This document shows positions 1-11,029 of a stretch of DNA of 64,000 nt, one piece after another. This DNA comes from Schistosoma mansoni. Lineage: Eukaryota > Platyhelminthes > Trematoda > Strigeidida > Schistosomatidae. Numbering within the stretch: position 1 is the first letter of the stretch; each line of letters begins with the position of its first letter. The stretch lies in contig NC_031502.1 of assembly GCF_000237925.1 (NCBI RefSeq), positions 21,512,909-21,576,908 of the forward strand, written 5' to 3'. The position numbers and the translations under genes were made by a program. The notes beneath the pieces are model-generated. The model was not told the DNA's origin and did not search any database. It was given only the letters and a program-made list of their open reading frames with translations.

Positions 1-309
1 CTGAATGTCTTGGTTGAATACCATCAGCAACAGCCTACTGTTGGAAGTAACAAACCCGCTCCTATCTGAGGAGAAAATTAGGAAAAGACGCTGGATGTGG
101 ATAGGACACGGCGATAAAATCATCAAACTGTATCATCAAGCAAGCGCTAACTTGGGATCCTGAAGGAAAAGGAAAAAGAGGAAGACCAAAAATCACTGTG
201 CCGAGCATTGGAAACAGACATAAGAAGGGTGTATAGCAACTGGAAAAGATTGTCCAGGAAAGTGTTGGATGGAGAATACTGGTGAGCAGTCTATGATCCT
301 CCACGAGGG
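1..309 (+). mobile_element. 3' end of an RTE/SR2-type LINE
   Basis: In two or three frames the fragment reads like the C-terminal tail of schistosome RTE (SR2-type) polyproteins: an [13 protein letters not shown] motif, then a basic KRKRGRPK-like stretch, then a Trp-rich end, closing with an ATGATCCTCCACGAGGGG terminus. The same terminus appears on the opposite strand near 27440. It is broken by several stops and frameshifts and its 5' part lies before the window. It sits in an OLA1 intron or upstream of the exons seen here. Confidence 0.7.
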
Positions 310-664
310 GTAATAAACGTAATTAGGTATAAAAATATGCAGTTATTTGTTAAAACTGGTAAGTCGAGTTATTGATATGTGTGCATAATTGACGAGATAT
401 CAGTCTTACAATCAAAAAAGCTTTTTACTGTGCGCCAAATCGAGTTAATTTATGACCGTCATGCGTAGACTATTATGGTAAAGGACACGGGTATATTACA
501 TGCCATGCAGTTAAAATTAACATGATATAAATGTACATCGACACAAATTAACACTGCGCATTAGCTTAATGAGTTATCCAACTATTAATTAAAAATACAC
601 GGGAACTAATCAGATAGTTTTCGATTAAAAACCATTCTATCAGCAGTCAGTGACTCTGTGAACT
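310..664. other. AT-rich stretch, nothing recognised
   Basis: No exon, RNA or repeat was recognised. Bases 651-664 are the left copy of a target-site duplication for the SINE that follows. Confidence 0.5.
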
Positions 665-1193
665 TATTTTTACTTTATTTCTTTTATTTAAACACAAATA
701 TTGGTACAAAGCGGCACCAGATATATATGCGCCACGCAAATCTCATTTGATTTGTGTGAGGGCTGTGATACTGCCCGGCTGCCCAAACTGAAACAGGTGG
801 TTTTCTTAAGTGGCCACACCCGGAGCCTTTGACCTAAAGGTCTGATCCAAAAGGCATTAGAGCATCGTGAGGAGATGCAGTCCCATGGTAGTCGATAACC
901 GACGATTGATTCATACACCATTTGTTCCTTCAGGATACTGGAGTCCATGTACACCATTGGTTTGGAATCAGGGTTTTCCAACTCCCCTAGGTGGACTTTC
1001 CGTGTCCACCAACCCGGTTAAAGCGCCAGACATTCGCTTTTCGTCCTCTCAATCTCGTAAAGAACACCCTCGCCACAAGAAGGCGGTGAGTAGGACTTCC
1101 CTGACAGAGGCTATATACGCGTGGTCATGTGAGAGCATTTGGAGAGGGAGGGCGGACTCTCCCTACTCTCAGCCGTACCAGGACATTTGGGGG
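665..1193 (-). mobile_element. Gly-SINE, headless full copy
   Basis: This is an approx. 520-bp SINE on the minus strand. It ends in a TTTAAATAAA-type tail (left edge) and begins at a CCCCCAAATG boundary (right edge). It is flanked by a 14-bp target-site duplication: TGACTCTGTGAACT at 651-664 and TGACTCTGTAAACT at 1194-1207, with one mismatch. The duplication abuts the CCCCC boundary directly, so this copy integrated without a tRNA head. It lies in the OLA1 intron upstream of the first visible exon. Confidence 0.85.
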
Positions 1194-1525
1194 TGACTCT
1201 GTAAACTGCTGTCACCTCTTACTCAAACTGTTCTTGGCTTTCTCCCATCTTTAACGACAGCCACCATTGAGCGTGCATACACATGTTGAGACATCAGTCG
1301 GTTTGTTTTCATCAATAAGACAACGTTGTTGTTGAAAAATAATGGAGTTAAATCAAACAAATCGAAGCTTATAGTTTACTAAACTAGATCTCAAAACCAC
1401 TTTCATTAATTCACGCACTCATCGACACCAGTAGATATATGTCTTCTTTGCATAGTTGTCTACTCGTGAACAGCTTTTAATCTGGCCAGTTTTAATCAAT
1501 TAATTTTCATTTTTGTATACCTTAG
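1194..1525. other. OLA1 intron, no feature recognised
   Basis: Starts with the right target-site duplication of the preceding SINE. The rest is AT-rich intron and ends in the acceptor TACCTTAG before 1526. Confidence 0.5.
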
Positions 1526-3165
1526 CCGAGTACCAGCTTACTTAAATGTTGTCGACATCGCTGGTCTAGTTAAAGGTGCACATGAAGGACAAGGTTTGGG
1601 AAATGCATTTCTTTCTCATATCCGTGGTGTTGATGCAATTTTCCACATGTTAAGTAAGTAAATTTAAATTGTAACTGGTGAGATTGTTAATTTACTTATG
1701 ACACTATTCTCAAAATATGCGATAGACATTCATTGATTTCCTAAAATCCGTTGTTTGTATATTTTGTTTGTAGTGCAAAGTAGTATACTTATAGTTAAAT
1801 TTGCCAGGTTCTCGATGAATGTACCGTTTTATCAGGTTTAAATTCATCTTATTCTCATGTCGCGAGAAAAGTGCGAGATGGTTGGTGATTTGAACCTATC
1901 AAGTGATTAACTAATGTCATTTCGGATTGCAAGAAATTTAGTTGGTGTTCGATTACTCCTCCTAGCCACTTATTACAGGTATCTATTCAAATAGTAGAGT
2001 CCACTACTGCTGCATAGTAGTTCTTGTTATTCTGGCTTGTAAGGAGTACGAGTATGTGGTATCCGACCGTCTAAGTATACTTATATTTAGTTTCAACTTC
2101 AATAAGAAGTCAGATATGGATTATAAATAGTTTTATCAATCTTCATAGGTTATAATCAGTGGACTGCATTTTATACATGTTAAACAGAATATCAGAAGCA
2201 TGAAAACGTGTTGCATAGAAATACTCATTCAAACACAAACGTTGGTGCAAGTGGGCACCAAATATTATTGCGCCACATAAATCATTCAATTTGTGTGGGG
2301 GCTGGGATACTGCCCGAGTGCCCAGACCAAAGCAGGGCATAGGAATAGAGATGTGTATAAATAGTAATTAGGCTCATTGGATGGTGGGGTCAACATTGCT
2401 ACATTTGTTTTTAGTGACATCCTAAAACGTAGTTTTTCCTGACTCTAGGTTAATGTTCGTACTATGGGTTACAAATTAAGGTACGCGACGTATAAGTGTT
2501 TGAAAGTGTTGTATTATAAACTCATTTCGTGTTTTGAGTTGTGAACATTTACAAGTACATATTGACTCCAGCTCCTTAAAAGGGACAGTTTTCAAAGAGG
2601 GAATTTGATAATGTATAAGTATTTAATTCCACATCCCACTGTCGATTAGATTTGACTTGTCCAAAAAATTCTAAAAATTTAATTGTCCTTTAGTATACAC
2701 AATGATCATTTCACAAGCTTTTACAAATTTTAAATCTATTCCTAATAAAGGATTGTTTGAAAATGAAGACATCACTCATATTGAAGGTGATATTGATCCT
2801 GTACGTGATTTAGATATCATTGATGAAGAGTTACGTCTTAAAGACATTGAATATGTCACTAAAGAATGGGAGAAATGTGAAAAAGTAGTTATTCGAGGCA
2901 ATGATAAAAAACAAATGCCTGCTTATGAATGTCTTACAAAAGTTAAAAATATGTTAATCAATGATAAACGAAATGTTCGTTTTGGTGATTGGAATCCAAC
3001 TGAGGTAAGCTTGGTTATGCTTTTGTCTAATTTTTTTGTACAGCTAATCCAAATTTGTGAAAATTCTAACTTCCTTGTTGGGCAGGATAATTGTATATAT
3101 GAGATTTTGTAAATTGTCATCCATATCTAAGAATCTATCTAGATAATTGTTTTTTGAACGTTATG

Positions 3166-3230
<65 letters not shown>

Positions 3231-6200
3231 GGGAGAGAGAGTGTGAATGTCTGGCGCTTTAACCGTGTTGGTGAACACAGAAAGTCCACCTAGGGGAGTT
3301 GGAAAACTCTGATCGTAAATCAATGGGTTCCAGTATCCTGACGGAACAAATGGCGTATGAACCAATCATCGGTCATCGGCTACCATGGGACTGCATCTCT
3401 TAACGATGCTCCAGTGCCTTGTGGATCAGACTTTCAGGTCAAAGGCTCCGGGTGTGGCCCCTTAAGAAAACCATCTGCTTCGGTCTGGGCACCTGGGTAG
3501 TATCGCAGCCCTCACACAAATCAAATGAGATTTGTGTGGCGCATATATATCTGGTGCCTCCTTGTACCAATATTTATGTGTTCAAATAAATAAATAAAAT
3601 ATATAGCTATGTTATCTTATTACGTAAAAACTACCTATCTGGCTGCCTGTCTTGTCTTTGATTTCTAATAATACAGTCTTGTGAGTAGCCGCCAATCGGT
3701 CACACTATACCATATATCGGTTAGCACTGTATTCATTAATGTCAACAATCAAAATTTTCGTCAAATCAAATTTAAGAAAATCTATTCCATAACAGTGGCG
3801 ACGGAAATGAGATCAGTCTCTTCTAAAGGTGTTATAATTTCTCTTATTACGACCAAGCTATTCCTGTTGCTTAGTATTCTTGGGCACTAATTCACTCGAC
3901 AAGTCCCCAAATCAAAATAAGGTTGAACATGAACGAAATTATATTCCAAATAACAAGGATAGATGGAAGTAAGAAGCACAATAAGAGAAACGTTAGCATA
4001 TTTATAGTTTTTATATGAGAAGATTCGAAAATTTTCTCCAAGTATCGACTAGCTTTGATCGGATAAGAAATAATCAATCAGCGTGCACCAACACAATCGT
4101 CCGTGGAACGTGCTTGAATTCAATCTATATTCTTTTAACAAAATGAATGCGTACATGATCCTCCACCAAATACTATGAGTAGCTACCACTCAATTACATT
4201 TTTACTATTACGTTTCATCTATAGATTAGCATTGAGCTTATTTACTGTGCAATCTGAAAATCCATTTATCAAATCTTGGTTTATTACAAATAGTTTTTTT
4301 TCATAATTAGTACATTTGTAAAACACCGTTGGATGCCGGTTAAGTGCTCCTGCGCGAGACCGGTAGGTCCTGGGTTCGAATCTCGCGAGTGCGGGATCGT
4401 GGATGCGCACTGCTGAGGAGTCCCATAATAGGACAAAACGGCCGTCCAGTGCTTCCGGGTTTTCCATGGTGGTCTAGCTTCAATTGACTCATGATTTCAA
4501 CTATGAAAAAAAACTTACGGTCAAAGGCATTATCAGTTTGCAATTTGAACAGGAATCGACCTCATATAAATCTAATTGACTAGCATTTTATTTTTTACCT
4601 ACTAATGTACATTGTTATGATTACACTTAATTAACCAATGTGAAATGACTTGTAACACTACATTTTTTTGTTGTTGAACAGTTTGGTTTCAGTTTTCAAA
4701 TCTAATCGAGAGAGTTTATTTGAAACTTTGCATAATTAGATCATATGACATTAGGTTATTACCCACCATCTAGTGGTCTTGAGTGCTGTTAGAGGTATGA
4801 GGGCATTTATCACTTCCCGGTTGCCCACACCATGGAAGGGTTCTTCTGGAGGTACCTGAAAAGGAAATTGGTTTAGAAGTGGTCAGCCCTAATGGGTTGG
4901 TGTCTGACGAAATTTTAGCACGGATTCAAAAAGCTCGTTTGGCTTTTGCAAACTTACGTCACCTACGGCGAAGATGAGATATCCGTCTATCAATTAAGGG
5001 ACGAGTATACTGCGCAGCAGTTCGCTCTATCCTGTTCATTTTGTTGTGCTAACGAGGTATGACAACTTGGACCGATGCATATATGTGCCTGGTTTTACGT
5101 TGTAGCTGACTGACCCACCATCCAATAGTATTTGAGCAGAATATTCAACAATTTGTAAAAATTTCTTTAAATAGTCCAAATAATAATAAACCTTTTGATT
5201 GTTTTGTCACTCTTTGTTTCCGTTTTCCTCTCATCTCTAGGTGGAGATTCTTAACGAGCATTTATTTATCACATCGAAACCTGTGATTTATTTGGTTAAT
5301 ATGTCAGAGAAGGCGTTTTTAAAGAAGAAAAGTAAATGGTTAGTTGGTACTAAACGATTTTCTCTCTCTGTATATATAGTATATTCCAACAGGATGAACA
5401 ATAAAGATACAGTAGTAAAAACGTTAGAGTTTATATACATGGGCAGTATCATAAGCCTCACACAAATCAAATGAGATTTGTGCGGCCCGCGAGATGATAA
5501 CAATCGATGGTTAGAAACCTTAAATGACATGGCTCAAAATCATTTGCAATGGCGAAGGTGGATCCACTCTTTATGTTCTGCCAAATTCTAATCTTCTGAA
5601 TTCTTTGTCACCCTATCCTTTTTCTCTTCCCAAATTTATTTCACTAGATTATACTCCTTAAATAACATCTTCAATCCCTAATCTTTCCGATTACTGCTTA
5701 TACTCTTACTACTTCTACCACTATGGGATTTGAATCGACAACTGGATCTCTGTGCTAATGTGGTATGACAACTCGAACTGATGTCCTTAGGTACGTACGA
5801 AGTTCTGCGTTGTGACTGACTGACTGACTGTGCGGCCCATATATATCTGGTGCCCCCTTGTACCAATATTTATGTGTTCAGATAAATAAATAAAATTATA
5901 TACATTTTGTTATATTCGAACGAGAATAAATGATTAGTAGCCGTTAGTAATTATTTATGGACTAATATTATACGAATATTCTTATTACTTGAACATTAAG
6001 TAACTATATTATATGTATATTCATATTCCCTTCATTATAATATTTTATTTGAACTATTCAGTCAGTCCGCTACACATATGCATCGGTCCAAGTTGCTATA
6101 ACTCGTTAGCACAACAAGATGAACACCGGATTCATAGAAGTAGTTAATTTAGTGGTGGTAATATATAAAAGAAAGATTGTATATAAGGATACAGTACCGG

Positions 6201-9200
6201 AAGAAAGACAGATATAAAGCAATTTTAATCTTAAGGTTTAAGGGAAGATAACAAATGTATACACCTACGCCATTGCGATCGATTCTGAGCCATGTCACCC
6301 AGAGTCTCCAACCATTGGCTACGATAGTCACGCGGACCCCAACCAAGTAGTCTACACCTACCAACATGGCTCAAACTAGAAGTTAGTGACTTCAAGTACT
6401 GATGCCATGTTTTGGTTTTGCCGCCCCTAACTCTCTTCTAACCATTCCTAATACTAGTCAGCATAGCGCGTCGTGGTAATCGGTGTTCAGGCATACGTAA
6501 CACGTAGCCCAACCATCTCAGTCGATGAAGATTCATAACCTCATACATAAAATAGCTAATGGTATCACTCGGCTATCCAAATCAATGTAATGATGAGGAG
6601 TTCGAACTCACAACGTAGTGGTTGATATTTGTGTCCATTGATCAACAGGCTACCAGTTCATACACATATATATATACTCACATCAAATACATTTTTATCC
6701 TTGGCAGATTTTATTTACATTTTTAAACTTTATATTTTCTAAAAATAATTCGAATTAGCATTCGTTTTCAGTGAGTGGATTACTTTTAAGCTGTATGCAG
6801 ATGGAAAGCACTTCTTACTGTACATATTAAAAGGATATTTATTCTATGTAGACTTAAATAAGTGACCGTATGCTTAGTATAGCTCAAGTTGTCTAGTTTT
6901 TATTATTAACTTTCTGTTCTCTCTTAAAGTAATAACTTTGGTGACATTTTTCTAAGTAATAGTGTTGTTGCGATCTCTTTTAATTTGCTAGCTTGATGTA
7001 CCTCATGGTCATTGTATGTTGCTTTATAAGCAGAGTTGTTCCTTTTACATTTTTGACTTCTGTTTCTAATATAACGCTATCTTAGAAGTCTCATCTTCCC
7101 TATTTCATATTAGCATTTAGACTAATGACGTTGAAATGTCGTGTATCAGACGTCCGTTGTATCCAAGTTCACTTGCGTTCTCGTCCGTATTAGCTTTTCA
7201 GTTGGTCGTAAATCAAATGCACCATCTGCCAGCCTGGAAACCCCATAGTCGTTTTCACCAAGTCATAACTCTATATTAGTATTAAAAGTTTTGCTAACAT
7301 GGAAGTGTGACCACAGATACAAAGGGAATCTTAAGAAAAATAATAGGTGGCAATTTTGGTGGACGACTGTGGTTGCCTTATCCTTATCCTTTTCAAACAT
7401 TAACCCCTTTCCTTGAAGATCATTGGGGAAAATTTAAATATGGTCATTTTAATGCTGATATTTTCTATTTCCTTTTCGGAATGATAGCGTCACTGGTGTT
7501 GTTGTTTATTCGTGGAGAACACTGCACTTTACCATAGTTGTATGTCTTTAATCGTACAGCTCTACAACCAATCTGTCGACCTGAGTAAAACCTCACGGAA
7601 AAAGTACACAAGTCAAATAGCTGAACTAGTTAATCACAAAAGATTAACTTGTTCACTACGATAAAGTAACAAATACAGTTGGGGGATTCATTCTGTCTCT
7701 AGATATCCGGGTCCGAATTCGACAATATAATTACTAGCTGACTGCATTATTTACTATTTATTATTGGTCGGTGATTCTTTTAACAAACTAAACTGTTATC
7801 CTTTTTTGTAATGTTTCTTATTCTGTGTTGACTGATATATTGACTCTATGCTTCTCTTGCGCAAAACATAAGCTATTAATTTTATACCGTGAAAGTATTA
7901 TTAATTTTATTACTGATATGCTATGCTGTCTATTTCTCTGGCTTTTTCCTCTCAACAGGCTACCAAAAATTAAGGAATGGGTTGATGAGCATGATTCTGG
8001 TGCAGCAATTATTCCTTTCTCTGCTGATCTTGAACAAAAACTCAGTGAAATGTCACCAGAAGAAGCTACGGCTTATATGAAAGAAAATGAATTCACTACC
8101 ATGTTGCCAAAAATTATTCGTGTCGGTTATCAAACATTACAGTTACACTACTTCTTCACATGTGGTAAAGATGAAGTCAAGGCGTGGACTATACAGGTTT
8201 GTTACACAAGGATTTCGCCGGAAAAAATATCAGTTTTGTAGTTGACAATATGTGTTTAAGACAGCAATTCATTAATCGTTGTTATATAGCACTGTGTAGT
8301 ACGTTATTGACCAGTTTTTAATTCTCTGGAATGTTTAAAAGCAGTCAATGCAATTTTTTAAACCTTTGTATCGTCTTGATTGACATTCATCCAAAAAGCA
8401 TATCTTCAATTTCAAAGGAATTGTTACTACTTTTGTCATCTAGTAATATGATCTTAGACATAACGCGTAACATGCAGGACTGAAATATCTACACCAGCTA
8501 ATCACTGAGTAGTACTAACCAAAATCATGTTCGTTTTATTCCCAATGCAGATCAAATTCCATCGATCAAATTGCAATGCAGTCATGATATTGAATGACTA
8601 GCTTGCGAGTTGACCGATTGAATTCTACCATTAATAAATAGTAGACAACAAGGCATCAATCACTCCACTAGACGGAGATGTTTCTCAATGGTTATGGCAC
8701 TCAATTTTCAGCAACTAAGTTGAAGATTCGAATCCCTCTCCACTTGATTTAGTTTAAGAAAACGGGTGGTATCAGTAGCTTTTACGTTTAGAGTGTAACT
8801 TAAAACCAGCCTACTTGTATGTATCTGTTGATCAAAACTCAGTCAAGGCTATCAACAAATGTAATAACTTAAAAAAAACCTTATAAATCAGATTATTTGG
8901 GTCCTCTACTAATTTGTATACTAAGCAAAACTTAGTGTCTTTTGTGTCAGAGTGTAACTTTAAATTATTATTTCATTATTTTCATAGTTAAAATCATGAG
9001 TCAACCGATAAATCCTGGGTTCGAATCTCGCGAGTGCGGGATCGTGGGTGTGCACTGCTGAGGAGTCCCATAATGGGACGAAACTGCCGTCCAGTGCTTC
9101 CAGGTTTTCCATGGTGGTCTAGCTTCAATTGTCTTATGATTTCAACTATGAAAATAATAGACTCTCCACAAAACTCCTTCTGATCTATTTCATTATTATA

Positions 9201-10058
9201 AAGCTTTAAATGATTTCGTTTTGCTAGGCCGAAAATGTATTCATTTCTATTTGTCCTTAATCTTATTTTCTATTCACTTTATTGTTAACAATAAGTTAAA
9301 TCAACTAAATAATTGTCGCTATATTTTACTATTCTAGAAAGGCTCAAAAGCTCCTCAAGCTGCTGGCCGAATTCATACGGATATGGAAAAAGGTTTCATC
9401 ATGGCTGAAGTGATGTCATATGAAGATTTCAAAACAGAAGGTTCTGAGGCTGCTGTCAAAGTAATTCTGCATGATGTTTTTTCGAGTACTTTATTGGTTT
9501 TCTATGATTGAATTTTCCGTTTAGCGAACATTATATTTATATATTTTTGATTAATCAATATGGGTTGTTACATTATACGGCCAAACTAATCAGAGTAAAA
9601 ACAACGACTTTGGGTATTTTTATGAGTGAAATTCAAAAGATCTTAGTAACTATAATTAGCTTAGTAACTATATTTGTAAAAACCACTTTCATATAGTTGC
9701 TAAACCTACAAGGCTTTATAGAAAAAGAATATATACTGCCATTATCAAGTAACGTGACAGAAAAGAATACACGAGATAAGATCTTTTGTTCTGATTCGAA
9801 TTGTATTCTAGACATTAATCAAACTTCCCGTATCGAAATCCAAGTGAACACTATACAGACTTCAATTTTCGTTATATACTAGACTGTTTTACTGTTGTTG
9901 TTCAATTTCGCCCTTTGGTCAATTTGTTCTCTACTCTATTGTTTTGTTAGGCTGCTGGCAAATACAAACAAAAGGGACGAGAATATGTTGTTGAAGATGG
10001 GGATATTATATTGTTTAAGTTCAATGCTGGTGCCGGTCTTCAAGCGAAGAAAAAATGA
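1526..10058 (+). CDS. OLA1: Obg-like ATPase 1, six exons, 5' end outside the window
   Basis: OLA1 is a cytosolic P-loop ATPase of the Obg/TRAFAC class. Exons are 1526-1653, 2751-3004, 5241-5338, 7959-8196, 9338-9460 and 9951-10058, all with GT/AG borders and consistent phase. They give about 315 residues ending in a Lys-rich QAKKK tail. Exon 1 holds the G3 motif in [13 protein letters not shown]. Exon 3 holds YLVNMSEK, the altered G4 (NMSE) that gives the family ATP rather than GTP preference. Exons 4-6 hold the TGS domain ([30 protein letters not shown]). Animal OLA1 is close to 396 residues, so about 80, including the P-loop, are encoded before position 1. No damage is seen, and similarity to human OLA1 from memory is high throughout. 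Introns of 0.5-2.6 kb carry SINEs and LINE fragments. The start codon is not in the window. Confidence 0.93.
2222..2340 (-). mobile_element. Gly-SINE, 3' fragment
   Basis: About 115 bp matching the 3' end of the Gly-SINE (AAACACAAACGTTGGTGCAA to the GCCCAGACC segment), diverged, in OLA1 intron 1. Confidence 0.65.
3166..3230. repeat. (AT)n microsatellite
   Basis: About 60 bp of nearly perfect AT dinucleotides with one G interruption, directly before a SINE fragment. Confidence 0.95.
3240..3602 (+). mobile_element. Gly-SINE, 5'-truncated copy
   Basis: Plus-strand copy from the TGTCTGGCGCTTTAACCG segment to the AAATAAATAAAATA tail. The 5' third is replaced by the adjoining (AT)n tract. Confidence 0.8.
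3603..4320. other. OLA1 intron, nothing recognised
   Basis: AT-rich intronic sequence between a Gly-SINE and a hammerhead SINE. I see no exon, RNA or repeat. Confidence 0.4.
4322..4508 (+). mobile_element. Hammerhead SINE (HH-SINE) copy
   Basis: tRNA-related SINE. It begins AACACCGTTGGATGCCGG, has an A-box-like GGTTAAGTGCTC and a B box in GGGTTCGAATCTC, then a hammerhead module, then a tail ending CTCATGATTTCAACTATG. This is the Smα-like architecture of schistosome SINEs. Confidence 0.8.
4408..4451 (+). ncRNA. Hammerhead ribozyme motif, core mutated
   Basis: Stem I is CACTG/CAGTG, core CTGAGGA at 4413-4419, stem II GTCC/GGAC, stem III CGGCCG, and cleavage would follow GTC at 4446. The conserved GAAA after stem II reads AAAA (4435-4438), so G12, the general base, is lost. 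This copy is expected to be inactive. Confidence 0.8.
4771..5112 (+). mobile_element. LINE-Y copy, internally deleted, with TSD
   Basis: Pieces of a LINE reverse-transcriptase region (ELVD-type strand, [20 protein letters not shown]) join directly to its 3' end (GTTGTGCTAACGAGGTATG ... GTAGCTGACTGA). The target-site duplication ACCCACCATC is at 4761-4770 and 5113-5122. The family tail is a TGAC repeat. 'LINE-Y' is my label for this TGAC-tailed family. Confidence 0.75.
5440..5897 (+). mobile_element. Gly-SINE 3' fragment split by a LINE
   Basis: The SINE 3' end is present in two parts, 5440-5488 and 5829-5897 (ending GATAAATAAATAAAATT). Between them sits a LINE-Y fragment, and TGTGCGGCCC is duplicated at the junctions. 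Confidence 0.8.
5489..5828 (+). mobile_element. LINE-Y 3' fragment inserted in a SINE
   Basis: 5'-truncated LINE-Y. It reads a short C-terminal peptide ([22 protein letters not shown]), then the 3' UTR with GTACGTACGAAGTTCTGCG, and ends in TGACTGACTGAC. It is flanked by TGTGCGGCCC at 5479-5488 and 5829-5838, the target-site duplication. Confidence 0.85.
6055..6545 (-). mobile_element. LINE-Y 3' fragment
   Basis: Minus-strand copy with its GTCAGTC tail at the left. The 3' UTR (GTTAGCACAACAAGATGAAC on +) continues into the C-terminal coding part (GAGCCATGTCACCCAGAG on +) as far as the region antisense to CATCGACTGAGATGGTTGGG. Broken by several changes. Confidence 0.75.
6546..7958. other. OLA1 intron 3, no feature recognised
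   Basis: About 1.4 kb of AT-rich intron. A 76-codon open frame at 7307-7537 has a hydrophobic end but no recognisable domain, no splice partners and no homology I know of, so I do not call it a gene. Confidence 0.4.
8994..9180 (+). mobile_element. HH-SINE copy, 5'-truncated
   Basis: Starts inside the tRNA-like part (B box GGGTTCGAATCTC), followed by the hammerhead and the tail through CTCCACAAAACTCCTTCTG, which shows the long form of the 3' end. Located in the OLA1 intron before exon 5. Confidence 0.8.
9053..9096 (+). ncRNA. Hammerhead ribozyme, core intact
   Basis: CACTG, then CTGAGGA (9058-9064), GTCCC/GGGAC stem II of 5 bp, GAAA (9080-9083), a short stem III CTGCCG (one weakened pair), GTC cleavage site (9089-9091) and CAGTG closing stem I. 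All invariant core bases are present. It lies sense in OLA1 pre-mRNA, so self-cleavage there is possible in principle. Confidence 0.75.
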
Positions 10059-10105
10059 TATTTGCTATGCCATATAGGTCTAATTTATTTTCAGTGACTT
10101 TTTAA

Positions 10106-10111
10106 AATAAA
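10106..10111 (+). promoter_or_regulatory. Poly(A) signal for OLA1
   Basis: AATAAA 48 bp after the OLA1 stop codon. Confidence 0.6.
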
Positions 10112-10112
10112 A

Positions 10113-11029
10113 CTTGATATTACCTTGGAGTTGCGTTAAATTCCGTCTGTATGGGATATACATATAGCTTTTAAATCTTACTACATTAGTTTACAAGTCA
10201 GTAGGGTTGTTGGTATCGTTACGTGCTTGGTAATGAGATACACAAAAATAATAAATCACATGTCATTTTATCTAGTGCCCTCAAGGATTTCTGGGCTGAC
10301 ATTCGCTCCTCAAATGACAGTGTAGGACTGTTAGCGTCACCAAGATGAGACGATGAAGGCTACAAGTGTCGTTGACTGTCCTCGAAACGGTTCACTAGAC
10401 GTCTTGCAGACAAACGGTTATTCCGTGTGAGAGCGTATTCATCTTCCGTAATCCAGACGCTGGCCAGGGACATTCAATCCTACCGTAGCTTGGATTGACG
10501 GGCAAATTGCAGGAGTAGACGTGTCATATTAAGAATATGATAACAGCAAAGTTTGTTCTTATGTGACAGCATCTTTTAATTCTTTTTATAATGTATATGC
10601 TAAGCTTATTTCGATACCAGCCCAAATTAGGTAGCGGCAGTTGGATACACATCTAGAAAAATGAGAATAGACATATATAGTGCTCCAGCTAATAACTTGA
10701 TGTGTAGTGTACATGCGTATGACTGTAAGTTACTACCTATGGTGACTAACAATCCTGATCCAACTGGAAACATTATGAATGGGTCCTTTGCCATAGTCAC
10801 CATCTTTTTATCCAAATGTAAATTTGTCTGCAATCATTTCAACTTGCTAAACATGGATAGGGGCACATTAGAATAATATCCTTCGAAAACAAGTTTAAAT
10901 GCTTAGAAACTCACGGCTAGCAAAGGGGTATGCACTTGCCAAGTGGCAATGTTCCGGACTTCTTGTTTTGTCACGACGTGACTTTGACATTCATTGTGGT
11001 CGGTGAAATGTTGCGTGACAATAATCATT
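10113..11029. other. Intergenic stretch, nothing identified
   Basis: Lies between OLA1 and the old gypsy remnant. 10260-10520 is more GC-rich than its surroundings and may be a decayed repeat, but I could not place it in a family. Confidence 0.35.

Noticed and set aside
688-981. 97-codon open frame on the sense strand of Gly-SINEs (also 25343-25636, 38542-38835) starting MENP
   Set aside because: The opposite strand is open over the same stretch too, the GGCT duplication shifts the frame in the other subfamily, and no domain is recognisable. Best explained by few stops in a GC-richer repeat.
3135-3365. Minus-strand open frame with IYIYIY repeats
   Set aside because: Translation of the (AT)n microsatellite plus SINE sequence.
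8630-8780. Possible tRNA-derived SINE in an OLA1 intron
   Set aside because: A GATTCGAATCCCTCTCC B-box-like piece is present, but there is no convincing A box, tail or second copy.
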